Program-made: the position numbers and the translations under genes
Shown here: one piece after another, positions 36,554 through 50,111 of the stretch
How the letters are laid out: every line of letters starts with the position of its first letter
Position numbering within the stretch: the first letter of the stretch is position 1
The notes under the pieces: model-generated
The model's input: the letters and a program-made list of their open reading frames with translations, nothing else
The model's database searches: none
What the model was told of the DNA's origin: nothing
DNA from: Setophaga petechia
Lineage: Eukaryota > Chordata > Aves > Passeriformes > Parulidae
Direction: 5' to 3'
NCBI GenBank assembly: GCA_024362935.1
Contig: JANCRA010000125.1
Location: forward strand, 1,054,001 to 1,118,000
DNA: 64,000 nt

Positions 36554-39500
36554 GTGGGAAAGTACTGTTTTCTAGCACTTTGCAAGCTGCTAACACAATC
36601 CCAGTTCTGTGTAGCAATTAGCTTTTCAGTGCACTGCAGTAAGTGTTTCTTGTCACCTACATCTAAGCAAATAGCTTTTTCACTCTGTCTCGCAAGGAGA
36701 AAACCTTCCTGCTCACTAAACAACTTCCATCGTGTTCTAGAAATTGCACAGAGGGCTGCAGAGTTTTATGCAACAAGAAAAAGAAAGTTGTCTAAGACGC
36801 CTTCCTTTCAAGTATTAATGTTGATGGAAAGGGAAGAGAGTGGGAAAGTACTGTTTTCTACCACTTTGCAAGCTGCTAACACAATCGCAGTGCTGTGTAG
36901 CAGCTAGCTTTTCAGTGCACTGCAGTAAGTGTTTCTTGTCACCTACATCTAGCAAATAGCTTTTTCACTATGTCTCGCAAGGAGAAAACCTTCCTGCTCA
37001 CTAAACATCTCCTATCGTGTTCTAGAAGTTGCACAGAGGGCTGCAGTGTGTTTTGCAACAAGAATAAGAAAGTTGTCTAACATGCCTTCCTTTCAAGTAT
37101 TAATGTGAACGGGAAACGCAAGAGAGTGGGAAAGTACTGTTTTCTAGCACTTTGCAAGCTGCTAACACAATCCCAGTGCTGTGTAGTGATTAGCTTTTAA
37201 GTGCACTGCAGTAAGTGTTTCTTGTCACCTACATCTAAGCAAATAGCTTTTTCACTTTGTCTCGCAAGGAGAAAACCTTCCTGCTCACTAAACAACTTCT
37301 ATCGTGTTGTAGATGTTGCACAGAGGGCTGCCGTGTGTTTTGCAAAATGTAAAAGAAAGTTGTCTAAGACGCCTTCCTTTCAAGTATTAATGTGAATGGA
37401 AAGGCAAGAGAGTGGGAAAGTACTGTTTTCTAGCACTTTGCAAGCTGGTAACACAATTGCAGTACTGTGTCGCAGTTAGCTTGTCAGTGCATGGCAGTAA
37501 GTGTTTCTTGATACCTACATATGAGCAAATAGCTTTTTCACTTTGTCTCGCAAGGGGAAAACGTTGCTGCTCACTAAACAACTTCCATCCTGTTGTAGAA
37601 GTTGCACAGAGGGCTGGAGAGTGTTTTGCAAAATGTAAAAGAAAGTTGTGTAAGACGCCATCCTTTCAAGTATTAATGTGAAGGGAAAGGCAAGAGAGTG
37701 GGAAAGTACTGTTTTCTACCACTTTGCAAGCTGCTAACACAATCCCAGTGCTGTGTAGCAGTTAGCTTTTCAGTGCACTGCAGTAAGTGTTTCTTGTCAC
37801 CTACATCTAAGCAAATAGCTTTTTCACTCTGTCTCTCAAGGAGAAAACCTTCCTGCTCACTAAACATCTCCTATCGTGTTCTAGAAGTTGCAGAGAGTGC
37901 TGCAGAGTTTTTTGCAACAAGAAAAAGAAAGTTGTCTAAGACGCCTTCCTTTCAAGTATTAATGTGAAGGGAAAGGCAAGAGAGTGGGAAAGTACTGTTT
38001 TCTAGCACTTTGCAAGCTGGTAACACAATCCCTGTTCTGTGTAGCAATTAGCTTTTCAGTGCACTGCAGTAAGTGTTTCTTGTCACCTACATCTAAGCAA
38101 ATAGCTTTTTCACTCTGTCTCGCAAGGAGAAAACCTTCCTGCTCACTAAACATCTCCTATCGTGTTCTAGAAGTTGCACAGAGTACTTAAGAGTGTTCTG
38201 TAACAAGAAAAAGAAAGTTGTCTAAGACGCCTTCCTTTCAAGTATTAATGTGAAGGGAAAGGCAAGAGAGTGGGAAAGTACTGTTTTCTAGCACTTTGCA
38301 AGCTGCTAACACAATCCCAGTTCTGTGTAGCAATTAGCTTTTCAGTGCACTGCAGTAAGTGTTTCTTGTCACCTACATCTAAGCAAATAGCTTTTTCACT
38401 ATGTCTCGCAAGGAGAAAACCTTCCTGCTCACTAAACAACTTCCATCGTGTTCTAGAAGTTGCACAGAGGGCTGCAGAGTTTTATGCAACAAGAAAAAGA
38501 AAGTTGTCTAAGACGCCTTCCTTTCAAGTATTAATGTTGATGGAAAGGCAAGAGAGTGGGAAAGTACTGTTTTCTACCACTTTGCAAGCTGCTAACACAA
38601 TCGCAGTGCTGTGTAGCAGCTAGCTTTTCAGTGCACTGCAGTAAGTGTTTCTTGTCACCTACATCTAAGCAAATAGCTTTTTCACTATGTCTCGCAAGGA
38701 GAAAACCTTCCTGCTCACTAAACATCTCCTATCGTGTTCTAGAAGTTGCACAGAGGGCTGCAGTGTGTTTTGCAACAAGAATAAGAAAGTTGTCTAACAT
38801 GCCTTCCTTTCAAGTATTAATGTGAACAGGAAAGGCAAGAGAGTGGGAAAGTACTGTTTTCTAGCACTTTGCAAGCTGCTAACACAATCCCAGTGCTGTC
38901 TAGCAATTAGCTTTTAAGTGCACTGCAGTAAGTGTTTCTTGTCACCTACATCTAAGCAAATAGCTTTTTCACTATGTCTCGCAAGGAGAAAACCTTCCTG
39001 CTCACTAAAAAACTTCCATCGTGTTGTAGATGTTGCACAGAGGGCTGCAGTGTGTTTTGCAAAATGTAAAAGAAAGTTGTCTAAGACGCCTTCCTTTCAA
39101 GTATTAATGTGAATGGAAAGGCAAGAGAGTGGGAAAGTACTGTTTTCTAGCACTTTGCAAGCTGCTAACACAATTGCAGTGCTGTGTAGCAGTTAGCTTG
39201 TCAGTGCATGGCAGTAAGTGTTTCTTGATACCTACATATGAGCAAATAGCTTTTTCACTTTGTCTCGCAAGGGGAAAACGTTGCTGCTCACTAAACAACT
39301 TCCATCCTGTTGTAGAAGTTGCAGAGAGGGCTGGAGAGAGTTTTGCAAAATGTAAAAGAAAGTTGTCTAAGACGCCATCCTTTCAAGTATTAATGTGAAG
39401 GGAAAGGCAAGAGAGTGGGAAAGTACTGTTTTCTACCACTTTGCAAGCTGCTAACACAATCCCAGTGCTGTGTAGCAGTTAGCTTTTCAGTGCACTGCAG

Positions 39501-39985
39501 TAAGTGTTTCTTGTCACCTACATCTAAGCAAATAGCTTTTTCACTCTGTCTCTCAAGGAGAAAACCTTCCTGCTCACTAAACATCTCCTATCGTGTTCTA
39601 GAATTTGCAGAGAGTGCTGCAGAGTTTTTTGCAACAATAAAAAAAAGTTGTCTAAGACGCCTTCCTTTCAAGTATTAATGTGAAGGGAAAGGCAAGAGAG
39701 TGGGAAAGTACTGTTTTCTAGCACTTTGCAAGCAGCTAACACAATCCCAGTTCTGTGTAGCAATTAGCTTTTCAGTGCACTGCAGTAAGTGTTTCTTGTC
39801 ACCTACATCTAAGCAAATAGCTTTTTCACTCTGTCTCGCAAGGAGAAAACCTTCCTGCTCACTAAACATCTCCTATCGTGTTCTAGAAGTTGCACAGAGT
39901 ACTTAAGAGTGTTCTGTAACAAGAAAAAGAAAGTTTTCTAAGACGCCTTCCTTTCAAGTATTAATGTGAAGGGAAAGGCAAGAGA
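36554..39985. repeat. Six-unit (1716-bp) tandem duplication inside HOR 8
   Basis: Units at 36554, 37412, 37698, 37984 and 38270 recur with the same order and diagnostic variants 1716-1717 bp further on (38270, 39129, 39415, 39700, 39986). The block 44590-46300 in HOR 10 shows the same unit order, so the segment was also copied across HORs. Confidence 0.8.
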
Positions 39986-40280
39986 GTGGGAAAGTACTGT
40001 TTTCTAGCACTTTGCAAGCTGCTAACACAATCCCAGTTCTGTGTAGCAATTAGCTTTTCAGTGCACTGCAGTAAGTGTTTCTTGTCACCTACATCTAAGC
40101 AAATAGCTTTTTCACTCTGTCTCGCAAGGAGAAAACCTTCCTGCTCACTAAACAACTTCCATCGTGTTCTAGAAGTTGCACAGAGGGCTGCAGTGTGTTT
40201 TGCAGCAAGAAAAAGAAAGTTGTCTAAGACGCCTTCCTTTCAAGTATTAATGTGAAGGGAAAGGCAAGAGAGTGGGGAAG

Positions 40281-43200
40281 TACTGTTTTCTAGCACTTTG
40301 AAAGCTGCTTACCCAATCCCAGTTTTGTGCCGCTTCGTAGTTCGCCGTTCAGAAGCTGCCGCAGGCTCTGTTTCCCGGAGAACGGGAAGACGCTTCTTGG
40401 CGCGAAGAATCTGGTGTCGTTACGCCGATCGCGGCGTGCTCCGGAGAACAGCTACGGCCGACAGACACCCGGAAGCGGCGCTTAAAGGCACAGTGCTCCG
40501 TCTCCTGGTCTTTAGCGTCTCCTGCCGGCTACACCTTAGCAAAAAGCTTTTTCATTATGTCTCGCCAGGAGAAACTGTGTCTGTTCACAAAAAACCTCCC
40601 ATCGTGCTCTAGAGGTTGCAGGCAGCTCTGCAGAGTGTTTTGCAACAAGAAAAAGTAACTTGTCCAAAAAAGCCATCAATTCGAATGTTCCTGGAAAGGG
40701 AAAATGCAGGAGAGCGGATAGGTACTGTTTTCTACCAGTTTGCAAGCTGGACACACAATCCCAGTGTTATACTACGATTGACTTTGCAGTGCACTGTAAT
40801 AATTGCCAATTGTTACTACATCTAAGCCAATAGCGTTTGCATTATATCTCTTCAGGAGAAACTGTACCAGTTCAGAAAACAACTCTCATTTTTTCTACAA
40901 GTTGCACGGAGGTGTGCAGAGTGTTTTGCAAGAAGCAAAAGAAAGTTGTCCAAAACTGCTGCCATTCGAATAGTAATGCGAATGGAAAAGGCAGGAGAGT
41001 GGAAAGGTGTTTTTTTCTATCTGTTTGTAAGCTGCTTACACAATCCCAGAGTTGTGCAGCAATTAGTTTTTCAGTGCACTGTAGTAGGTGCCTCTTTTCA
41101 CCTGCATCTAAGCAAATTGCTTTTTCCCCATGTCTTGCAAAGAGAAACTGAGCCAGTTCAGAAAATATCTCCCATCGACTTCTAGAGATTACAGGCAGGT
41201 GTGCAGAGTGTTTTGCAAGAAGCCAAAGAAAGTTGTCTAAAATTCTTTCCATTCGAATAGTAATGTGCATGGAAAAGGCAGGAAGAGTGGAAAGGTACTG
41301 TTTTCTATCACTTTGAAAGCCACGCACACAATCCCAGTGTTGTGCATCTATTAGCTTTGCAGTGCACTGCAGTAACTGCCTGTGGTAACCTACATCTAAG
41401 CAAAAAGCTTTTTCACTATCTCTCACTAGGAGAAAATGTTCCTGCTCATTAAACAACTTCCAATGTGCTGTACAGGTTGCACAGAGGGCTGCAGAATGTT
41501 TTGCAGCAAGAAAAAGAAAGTTGTCTAAGACGCCTTACTTTCAAGTATTAATGTGAAGGGAAAGGCAAGAGAGTGGGAAAGTACTGTTTTCTAGCACTTT
41601 GCAGGCTGCTAACACAATCCCAGTGCTGTGTACCAATTAACATGTCACTGCACTGCAGTAAGTGTTTCTTGTCACCCATATCTAAGGAAATAGCTTTTTC
41701 ACTATGTCTCGCAAGGAGAAAACCTTCCTGCTCACTGAACAACTTCCATCGTGTTCTAGAAGTTGCACAGAGGGCTGCAGAGTTTTATGCAACAAGAAAA
41801 AGAAATTTCTCTAAGACGCCTTCCTTTCAAGTATTAATGTGGATGGAAAGGGAAGAGAGTGGGAAAGTACTGTTTCCTATCACTTTGCAAGTTGCTAACA
41901 CAATCGCAGTGCTGCGTAGCAATTAGCTTGTCAGTGCACGGCAGTAAGTGTTTTTTGATACCTAGATCTGAGCAAATAGCTTTTTCACTTTGTCTCGCAA
42001 GGGGAAAACGTTGCTGCTCACTAAACAACTTCCATCGTGTTGTAGAAGTTGCACAGAGGGCTGCAGTGTGTTTTGCAAAATGTAAAAGAAAACTGTCTTA
42101 GACGCCTTCCTTTCAAGTATTAATGTGAATGGAAAGGCAAGAGAGTGGGAAAATACTGTTTTCTAGCACTTTGCAAGCTGCTAAGACAATCTCAGTGCTG
42201 TGTAGCAGTTAGCTTTTCAGTGCATTGCAGTAAGTGTTTCTTGTCACCTACATCTAAGCAAATAGCTTTTTCACTATGTCTCGCAAGGAGAAAACCTTCC
42301 TGCTCACTAAACAACTTCCATCGTGTTGTAGATGTTGCACAGAGGGCTGCAGAGTGTTTTGCAACAAGAAAAAGAAAGTTGTCTAAAACGCCTTCCTTTC
42401 AAGTATTAATGTGAATGGAAAGGCAAGAGAGTGGGAAAGTACTGTTTTCTACCACTTTGCGAGCTGTTAACAGAATTCCAGTGCTGTGTAGTGATTAGCT
42501 TTTAAGTGCACTGCAGTAAGTGTTTCTTGTCACCTACATCTAAGCAAATAGCTTGTTCACTCTGTCTCGCAAGGAGAAAACCTTCCTGCTCATTAAACAT
42601 CTCCTATCGTGTTCTAGAAGTTGCACAGAGGGCTGCAGTGTGTTCTGTAACAAGAAAAAGAAAGTTGTCTAAGACGCCTTCCTTTCAAGTATTAATGTGA
42701 AGGGAAAGGCGAGAGAGTGGGAAAGTACTGTTTTCTAGCACTTTGCAAGCTGCTAACACAATCCCAGTGCTGTGTAGCAGTTAGCTTGTCAGTGCACGGC
42801 AGTAAGTGTTTCTTGATACCTACATCTGAGCAAATAGCTTTTTCACTTTGTCTCGCAAGGGGAAAACGTTGCTGCTCACTAAACAACTTCCATCGTGTTG
42901 TAGAAGTTGCACAGAGGGCTGCAGAGTGTTTTGCAATATGTAAAAGAAAGTTGTCTAAGACGCCTTCCTTTCAAGTATTAATGTGAAGGGAAAGGCAAGA
43001 GAGTGGGAAAGTACTGTTTTCTAGCACTTTGCAAGCTGCTAACACAATTGCAGTGCTGTGCAGCAGTTAGCTTGTGAGTGCACGGCAGTAAGTGTTTCTT
43101 GATACCTACATCTGAGCAAATAGCTTTTTCACTTTGTCTCGCAAGGGGAAAACGTTGCTGCTCACTAAACAACTTCCATCGTATTCTAGAAGTTGCACAG

Positions 43201-43297
43201 AGGGCTGCAGTGTGTTTTGCAGCAAGAAAAAGAAAGTTGTCTAAGACGCCTTCCTTTCAAGTATTAATGTGAAGGGAAAGGCAAGAGAGTGGGAAAG
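40281..43297. repeat. HOR 9 (3017 bp, the shortest type; cassette unit, 3 B units, 6 A units)
   Basis: Cassette unit 40281-40722, B units 40723-41581, A units 41582-43297. It is nearly identical in A-unit order and sequence to HOR 11, 6605 bp downstream. Its cassette has private changes (GCAGGCTCTG and GAGAACGGG). Confidence 0.92.
40329..40489. other. CpG-rich cassette, copy 9
   Basis: Private changes GCAGGCTCTG and GAGAACGGG; otherwise like copy 7. Dyad at 40394-40409. Confidence 0.85.
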
Positions 43298-46200
43298 TAC
43301 TGTTTTCTATCACTTTGAAAGCTGCTTACCCAATCCCAGTTTTGTGCCGCTTCGTATTTCGCCGTTCAGAAGCTGCCGCAGTCTCTGTTTCCCGGAGAAG
43401 GGGAAGACGCTTCTTGGCGCGAAGAATCTGGTGTCGTTACGCCGATCGCGGCGTGCTCCGGAGAACAGCTACGGCCGACAGACACCCGGAAGCGGCGCTT
43501 AAAGGCACAGTGCTCCGTCTCCTGGTCTTTAGCGTCTCCTGCCGGCTACACCTTAGCAAAAAGCTTTTTCATTATGTCTCGCCAGGAGAAACTGTGTCTG
43601 TTCACAAAAAACCTCCCATCGTGCTCTAGAGGTTGCAGGCAGCTCTGCAGAGTGTTTTGCAGCAAGAAAAAGTAACTTGTCTAAAAAAGCCATCAATTCG
43701 AATGTTCCTGGAAAGGGAAAATGCAGGAGAGCGGATAGGTACTGTTTTCTACCAGTTTGCAAGCTGGACACACAATCCCAGTGTTATACTACGATTGACT
43801 TTGCAGTGCACTGTAATAATTGCCTATTGTTACTACATCTAAGCCAATAGCGTTTGCATTATATCTCTTCAGGAGAAACTGTACCAGTTCAGAAAACAAC
43901 TCTCATTTTTTCTACAAGTTGCACGGAGGTGTGCAGAGTGTTTTGCAAGAAGCAAAAGAAAGTTGTCCAAAACTGCTGCCATTCGAATAGTAATGCGAAT
44001 GGAAAAGGCAGGAGAGTGGAAAGGTGTTGTTTTCTATCTGTTTGTAAGCTGCTTACACAATCCCAGAGTTGTGCAGCAATTAGTTTTTCAGTGCACTGTA
44101 GTAGGTGCCTCTTTTCACCTGCATCTAAGCAAATTGCTTTTTCCCCATGTCTTGCAAAGAGAAACTGAGCCAGTTCAGAAAATATCTCCCATCGACTTCT
44201 AGAGATTGCAGGCAGGTGTGCAGAGTGTTTTGCAAGAAGCCAAAGAAAGTTGTCTAAAATTCTTTCCATTCGAATAGTAATGTGCATGGAAAAGGCAGGA
44301 AGAGTGGAAAGGTACTGTTTTCTATCACTTTGCAAGCCGGGCACACAATCCCAGTGTTGTGCATCTATTAGCTTTGCAGTGCACTGCAGTAACTGCCTGT
44401 GGTAACCTACATCTAAGCAAAAAGCTTTTTCACTATCTCTCAATAGGAGAAAATGTTCCTGCTCATTAAACAACTTCCATTATGCTGTACAGGTTGCACA
44501 GAGGGCTGCAGAATGTTTTGCAGCAAGAAAAAGAAAGTTGTCTAAGACGCCTTCCTTTCAAGTATTAATGTGAAGGGAAAGGCAAGAGAGTGGGAAAGTA
44601 CTGTTTTCTAGCACTTTGCAAGCTGGTAACACAATCCCAGTTCTGTGTAGCAATTGGCTTTTCAGTGCACTGCAGTAAGTGTTTCTTGTCACCTACATCT
44701 AAGCAAATAGCTTTTTCACACTGTCTCGCAAGGAGAAAACCTTCCTGCTCACTAAACATCTCCTATCGTGTTCTAGAAGTTGCACAGAGTACTTAAGAGT
44801 GTTCTGTAACAAGAAAAAGAAAGTTGTCTAAGACGCCTTCCTTTCAAGTATTAATGTGAAGGGAAAGGCAAGAGAGTGGGAAAGTACTGTTTTCTAGCAC
44901 TTTGCAAGCTGCTAACACAATCCCAGTTCTGTGTAGCAATTAGCTTTTCAGTGCACTGCAGTAAGTGTTTCTTGTCACCTACATCTAAGCAAATAGCTTT
45001 TTCACTATGTCTCGCAAGGAGAAAACCTTCCTGCTCACTAAACAACTTCCATCGTGTTCTAGAAGTTGCACAGAGGGCTGCAGAGTTTTATGCAACAAGA
45101 AAAAGAAAGTTGTCTAAGACGCCTTCCTTTCAAGTATAAATGTTGATGGAAAGGCAAGAGAGTGGGAAAGTACTGTTTTCTACCACTTTGCAAGCTGCTA
45201 ACTTAATCGCAGTGCTGTGTAGCAGCTAGCTTTTCAGTGCACTGCAGTAAGTGTTTCTTGTCACCTACATCTAAGCAAATAGCTTTTTCACTATGTCTCG
45301 CAAGGAGAAAACCTTCCTGCTCACTAAACATCTCCTATCGTGTTCTAGAAGTTGCACAGAGGGCTGCAGTGTGTTTTGCAACAAGAATAAGAAAGTTGTC
45401 TAACATGCCTTCCTTTCAAGTATTAATGTGAACAGGAAAGGCAAGAGAGTGGGAAAGTACTGTTTTCTAGCACTTTGCAAGCTGCTAACACAATCCCAGT
45501 GCTGTCTAGCAATTAGCTTTTAAGTGCACTGCAGTAAGTGTTTCTTGTCACCTACATCTAAGCAAATAGCTTTTTCACTATGTCTCGCAAGGAGAAAACC
45601 TTCCTGCTCACTAAACAACTTCCATCGTGTTGTAGATGTTGCACAGAGGGCTGCCGTGTGTTTTGCAAAATGTAAAAGAAAGTTGTCTAAGACGCCTTCC
45701 TTTCAAGTATTAATGTGAATGGAAAGGCAAGAGAGTGGGAAAGTACTGTTTTCTAGCACTTTGCAAGCTGCTAACACAATTGCAGTGCTGTGTAGCAGTT
45801 AGCTTGTCAGTGCATGGCAGTAAGTGTTTCTTGATACCTACATATGAGCAAATAGCTTTTTCACTTTGTCTCGCAAGGGGAAAACGTTGCTGCTCACTAA
45901 ACAACTTCCATCCTGTTGTAGAAGTTGCACAGAGGGCTGGAGAGTGTTTTGCAAAATGTAAAAGAAAGTTGTCTAAGACGCCATCCTTTCAAGTATTAAT
46001 GTGAAGGGAAAGGCAAGAGAGTGGGAAAGTACTGTTTTCTACCACTTTGCAAGCTGCTAACACAATCCCAGTGCTGTGTAGCAGTTAGCTTTTCAGTGCA
46101 CTGCAGTAAGTGTTTCTTGTCACCTACATCTAAGCAAATAGCTTTTTCACTCTGTCTCTCAAGGAGAAAACCTTCCTGCTCACTAAACATCTCCTATCGT

Positions 46201-46885
46201 GTTCTAGAAGTTGCAGAGAGTGCTGCAGAGTTTTTTGCAACAATAAAAAAAAGTTGTCTAAGACGCCTTCCTTTCAAGTATTAATGTGAAGGGAAAGGCA
46301 AGAGAGTGGGAAACTACTGTTTTCTAGCACTTTGCAAGCAGCTAACACAATCCCAGTTCTGTGTAGCAATTAGCTTTTCAGTGCACTGCAGTAAGTGTTT
46401 CTTGTCACCTACATCTAAGCAAATAGCTTTTTCACTCTGTCTCGCAAGGAGAAAACCTTCCTGCTCACTAAACATCTCCTATCGTGTTCTAGAAGTTGCA
46501 GAGGGTACTTAAGAGTGTTCTGTAACAAGAAAAAGAAAGTTTTCTAAGACGCCTTCCTTTCAAGTATTAATGTGAAGGGAAAGGCAAGAGAGTGGGAAAG
46601 TACTGTTTTCTAGCACTTTGCAAGCTGCTAACACAATCCCAGTTCTGTGTAGCAATTAGGTTTTCAGTGCACTGTAGTAGTGTTTCTTCTCACCTACATC
46701 AAAGCAAAGAGCTTTTTCACTATGTCTCGCAAGGAGAAAACCTTCCTGCTCACTAAACAACTTCCATCGTGTTCTAGAAGTTGCACAGAGGGCTGCAGTG
46801 TGTTTTGCAGCAAGAAAAAGAAAGTTGTCTAAGACGCCTTCCTTTCAAGTATTAATGGGAAGGGAAAGGCAAGAGAGTGGGGAAG
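43298..46885. repeat. HOR 10 (3588 bp; cassette unit, 3 B units, 8 A units)
   Basis: Cassette unit 43298-43739, B units 43740-44598, A units 44599-46885. The A units share order and variants with the end of HOR 8 (37984-39985). The cassette shares the CGTATTTCGCC variant only with HOR 12. Confidence 0.92.
43346..43506. other. CpG-rich cassette, copy 10
   Basis: Variant CGTATTTCGCC, shared only with copy 12. Dyad at 43411-43426. Confidence 0.85.
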
Positions 46886-49800
46886 TACTGTTTTCTAGCA
46901 CTTTGAAAGCTGCTTACCCAATCCCAGTTTTGTGCCGCTTCGTAGTTCGCCGTTCAGAAGCTGCCGCAGTCTCTGTTTCCCGGAGAAGGGGAAGACGCTT
47001 CTTGGCGCGAAGAATCTGGTGTCGTTACGCCGATCGCGGCGTGCTCCGGAGAACAGCTACGGCCGACAGACACCCGGAAGCGGCGCTTAAAGGCACAGTG
47101 CTCCGTCTCCTGGTCTTTAGCGTCTCCTGCCGGCTACACCTTAGCAAAAAGCTTTTTCATTATGTCTCGCCAGGAGAAACTGTGTCTGTTCACAAAAAAC
47201 CTCCCATCGTGCTCTAGAGGTTGCAGGCAGGTCTGCAGAGTGTTTTGCAACAAGAAAAAGTAACTTGTCCAAAAAAGCCATCAATTCGAATGTTCCTGGA
47301 AAGGGAAAATGCAGGAGAGCGGATAGGTACTGTTTTCTACCAGTTTGCAAGCTGGACACACAATCCCAGTGTTATACTACGATTGACTTTGCAGTGCACT
47401 GTAATAATTGCCAATTGTTACTACATCTAAGCCAATAGCGTTTGCATTATATCTCTTCAGGAGAAACTGTACCAGTTCAGAAAACAACTCTCATTTTTTC
47501 TACAAGTTGCACGGAGGTGTGCAGAGTGTTTTGCAAGAAGCAAAAGAAAGTTGTCCAAAACTGCTGCCATTCGAATAGTAATGCGAATGGAAAAGGCAGG
47601 AGAGTGGAAAGGTGTTGTTTTCTATCTGTTTGTAAGCTGCTTACACAATCCCAGAGTTGTGCAGCAATTAGTTTTTCAGTGCACTGTAGTAGGTGCCTCT
47701 TTTCACCTGCATCTAAGCAAATTGCTTTTTCCCCATGTCTTGCAAAGAGAAACTGAGCCAGTTCAGAAAATATCTCCCATCGACTTCTAGAGATTACAGG
47801 CAGGTGTGCAGAGTGTTTTGCAAGAAGCCAAAGAAAGTTGTCTAAAATTCTTTCCATTCGAATAGTAATGTGCATGGAAAAGGCAGGAAGAGTGGAAAGG
47901 TACTGTTTTCTATCACTTTGCAAGCCACGCACACAATCCCAGTGTTGTGCATCTATTAGCTTTGCAGTGCACTGCAGTAACTGCCTGTGGTAACCTACAT
48001 CTAAGCAAAAAGCATTTTCACTATCTCTCACTAGGAGAAAATGTTCCTGCTCATTAAACAACTTCCATTGTGCTGTACAGGTTGCACAGAGGGCTGCAGA
48101 ATGTTTTGCAGCAAGAAAAAGAAAGTTGTCTAAGACGCCTTACTTTCAAGTATTAATGTGAAGGGAAAGGCAAGAGAGTGGGAAAGTACTGTTTTCTAGC
48201 ACTTTGCAGGCTGCTAACACAATCCCAGTGCTGTGTACCAATTAACATGTCACTGCACTGCAGTAAGTGTTTCTTGTCACCCATATCTAAGGAAATAGCT
48301 TTTTCACTATGTCTCGCAAGGAGAAAACCTTCCTGCTCACTGAACAACTTCCATCGTGTTCTAGAAGTTGCACAGAGGGCTGCAGAGTTTTATGCAACAA
48401 GAAAAAGAAATTTCTCTAAGACGCCTTCCTTTCAAGTATTAATGTGGATGGAAAGGGAAGAGAGTGGGAAAGTACTGTTTCCTATCACTTTGCAAGTTGC
48501 TAACACAATCGCAGTGCTGCGTAGCAATTAGCTTGTCAGTGCACGGCAGTAAGTGTTTTTTGATACCTAGATCTGAGCAAATAGCTTTTTCACTTTGTCT
48601 CGCAAGGGGAAAACGTTGCTGCTCACTAAACAACTTCCATCGTGTTGTAGAAGTTGCACAGAGGGCTGCAGTGTGTTTTGCAAAATGTAAAAGAAAACTG
48701 TCTAAGACGCCTTCCTTTCAAGTATTAATGTGAATGGAAAGGCAAGAGAGTGGGAAAATACTGTTTTCTAGCACTTTGCAAGCTGCTAAGACAATCTCAG
48801 TGCTGTGTAGCAGTTAGCTTTTCAGTGCATTGCAGTAAGTGTTTCTTGTCACCTACATCTAAGCAAATAGCTTTTTCACTATGTCTCGCAAGGAGAAAAC
48901 CTTCCTGCTCACTAAACAACTTCCATCGTGTTGTAGATGTTGCACAGAGGGCTGCAGAGTGTTTTGCAACAAGAAAAAGAAAGTTGTCTAAAACGCCTTC
49001 CTTTCAAGTATTAATGTGAAGGGAAAGGCAAGAGAGTGGGAAAGTACTGTTTTCTACCACTTTGCGAGCTGTTAACACAATTCCAGTGCTGTGTAGTGAT
49101 TAGCTTTTAAGTGCACTGCAGTAAGTGTTTCTTGTCACCTACATCTAAGCAAATAGCTTCTTCACTCTGTCTCGCAAGGAGAAAACCTTCCTGCTCATTA
49201 AACATCTCCTATCGTGTTCTAGAAGTTGCACAGAGGGCTGCAGTGTTTTCTGTAACAAGAAAAAGAAAGTTGTCTAAGACGCCTTCCTTTCAAGTATTAA
49301 TGTGAAGGGAAAGGCGAGAGAGTGGGAAAGTACTGTTTTCTAGCACTTTGCAAGCTGCTAACACAATCGCAGTGCTGTGTAGCAGTTACCTTGTCAGTGC
49401 ACGGCAGTAAGTGTTTCTTGATACCTACATCTGAGCAAATAGCTTTTTCACTTTGTCTCGCAAGGGGAAAACGTTGCTGCTCACTAAACAACTTCCATCG
49501 TGTTGTAGAAGTTGCACAGAGGGCTGCAGAGTGTTTTGCAATATGTAAAAGAAAGTTGTCTAAGACGCCTTCCTTTCAAGTATTAATGTGAAGGGAAAGG
49601 CGAGAGAGTGGGAAAGTACTGTTTTCTAGCACTTTGCAAGCTGCTAACACAATTGCAGTGCTGTGCAGCAGTTAGCTTGTGAGTGCACGGCAGTAAGTGT
49701 TTCTTGATACCTACATCTGAGCAAATAGCTTTTTCACTTTGTCTCGCAAGGGGAAAACGTTGCTGCTCACTAAACAACTTCCATCGTATTCTAGAAGTTG

Positions 49801-49902
49801 CTCAGAGGGCTGCAGTGTGTTTTGCAGCAAGAAAAAGAAAGTTGTCTAAGACGCCTTCCTTTCAAGTATTAATGTGAAGGGAAAGGCAAGAGAGTGGGAA
49901 AG
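46886..49902. repeat. HOR 11 (3017 bp; cassette unit, 3 B units, 6 A units)
   Basis: Cassette unit 46886-47327, B units 47328-48186, A units 48187-49902. It repeats HOR 9 at a distance of 6605 bp. An A-to-G change at 46858 (AATGGGAAGG instead of AATGTGAAGG) lies just upstream of the cassette unit. Confidence 0.92.
46934..47094. other. CpG-rich cassette, copy 11
   Basis: Same variant combination as copies 7 and 8. Dyad at 46999-47014. Confidence 0.85.
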
Positions 49903-49950
49903 TACTGTTTTCTATCACTTTGAAAGCTGCTTACCCAATCCCAGTTTTGT

Positions 49951-50111
49951 GCCGCTTCGTATTTCGCCGTTCAGAAGCTGCCGCAGTCTCTGTTTCCCGG
50001 AGAAGGGGAAGACGCTTCTTGGCGCGAAGTATCTGGTGTCGTTACGCCGATCGCGGCGTGCTCCGGAGAACAGCTACGGCCGACAGACACCCGGAAGCGG
50101 CGCTTAAAGGC
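49951..50111. other. CpG-rich cassette, copy 12
   Basis: Shares CGTATTTCGCC with copy 10. The GGCGCGAAGTATC variant breaks the outer dyad arm at 50016-50031, but the TTGGCGCGAA core is kept. Confidence 0.85.

Larger units (their letters stand above)
32690..40280. repeat. HOR 8 (7591 bp, the longest; cassette unit, 3 B units, 22 A units)
   Basis: Cassette unit 32690-33131, B units 33132-33990, A units 33991-40280. The middle (about 35100-36540) parallels the A-unit order of HORs 1 and 2. The end contains a tandem duplication of a six-unit block of 1716 bp (36554-38269 and 38270-39985), which accounts for part of the extra length. Confidence 0.92.
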
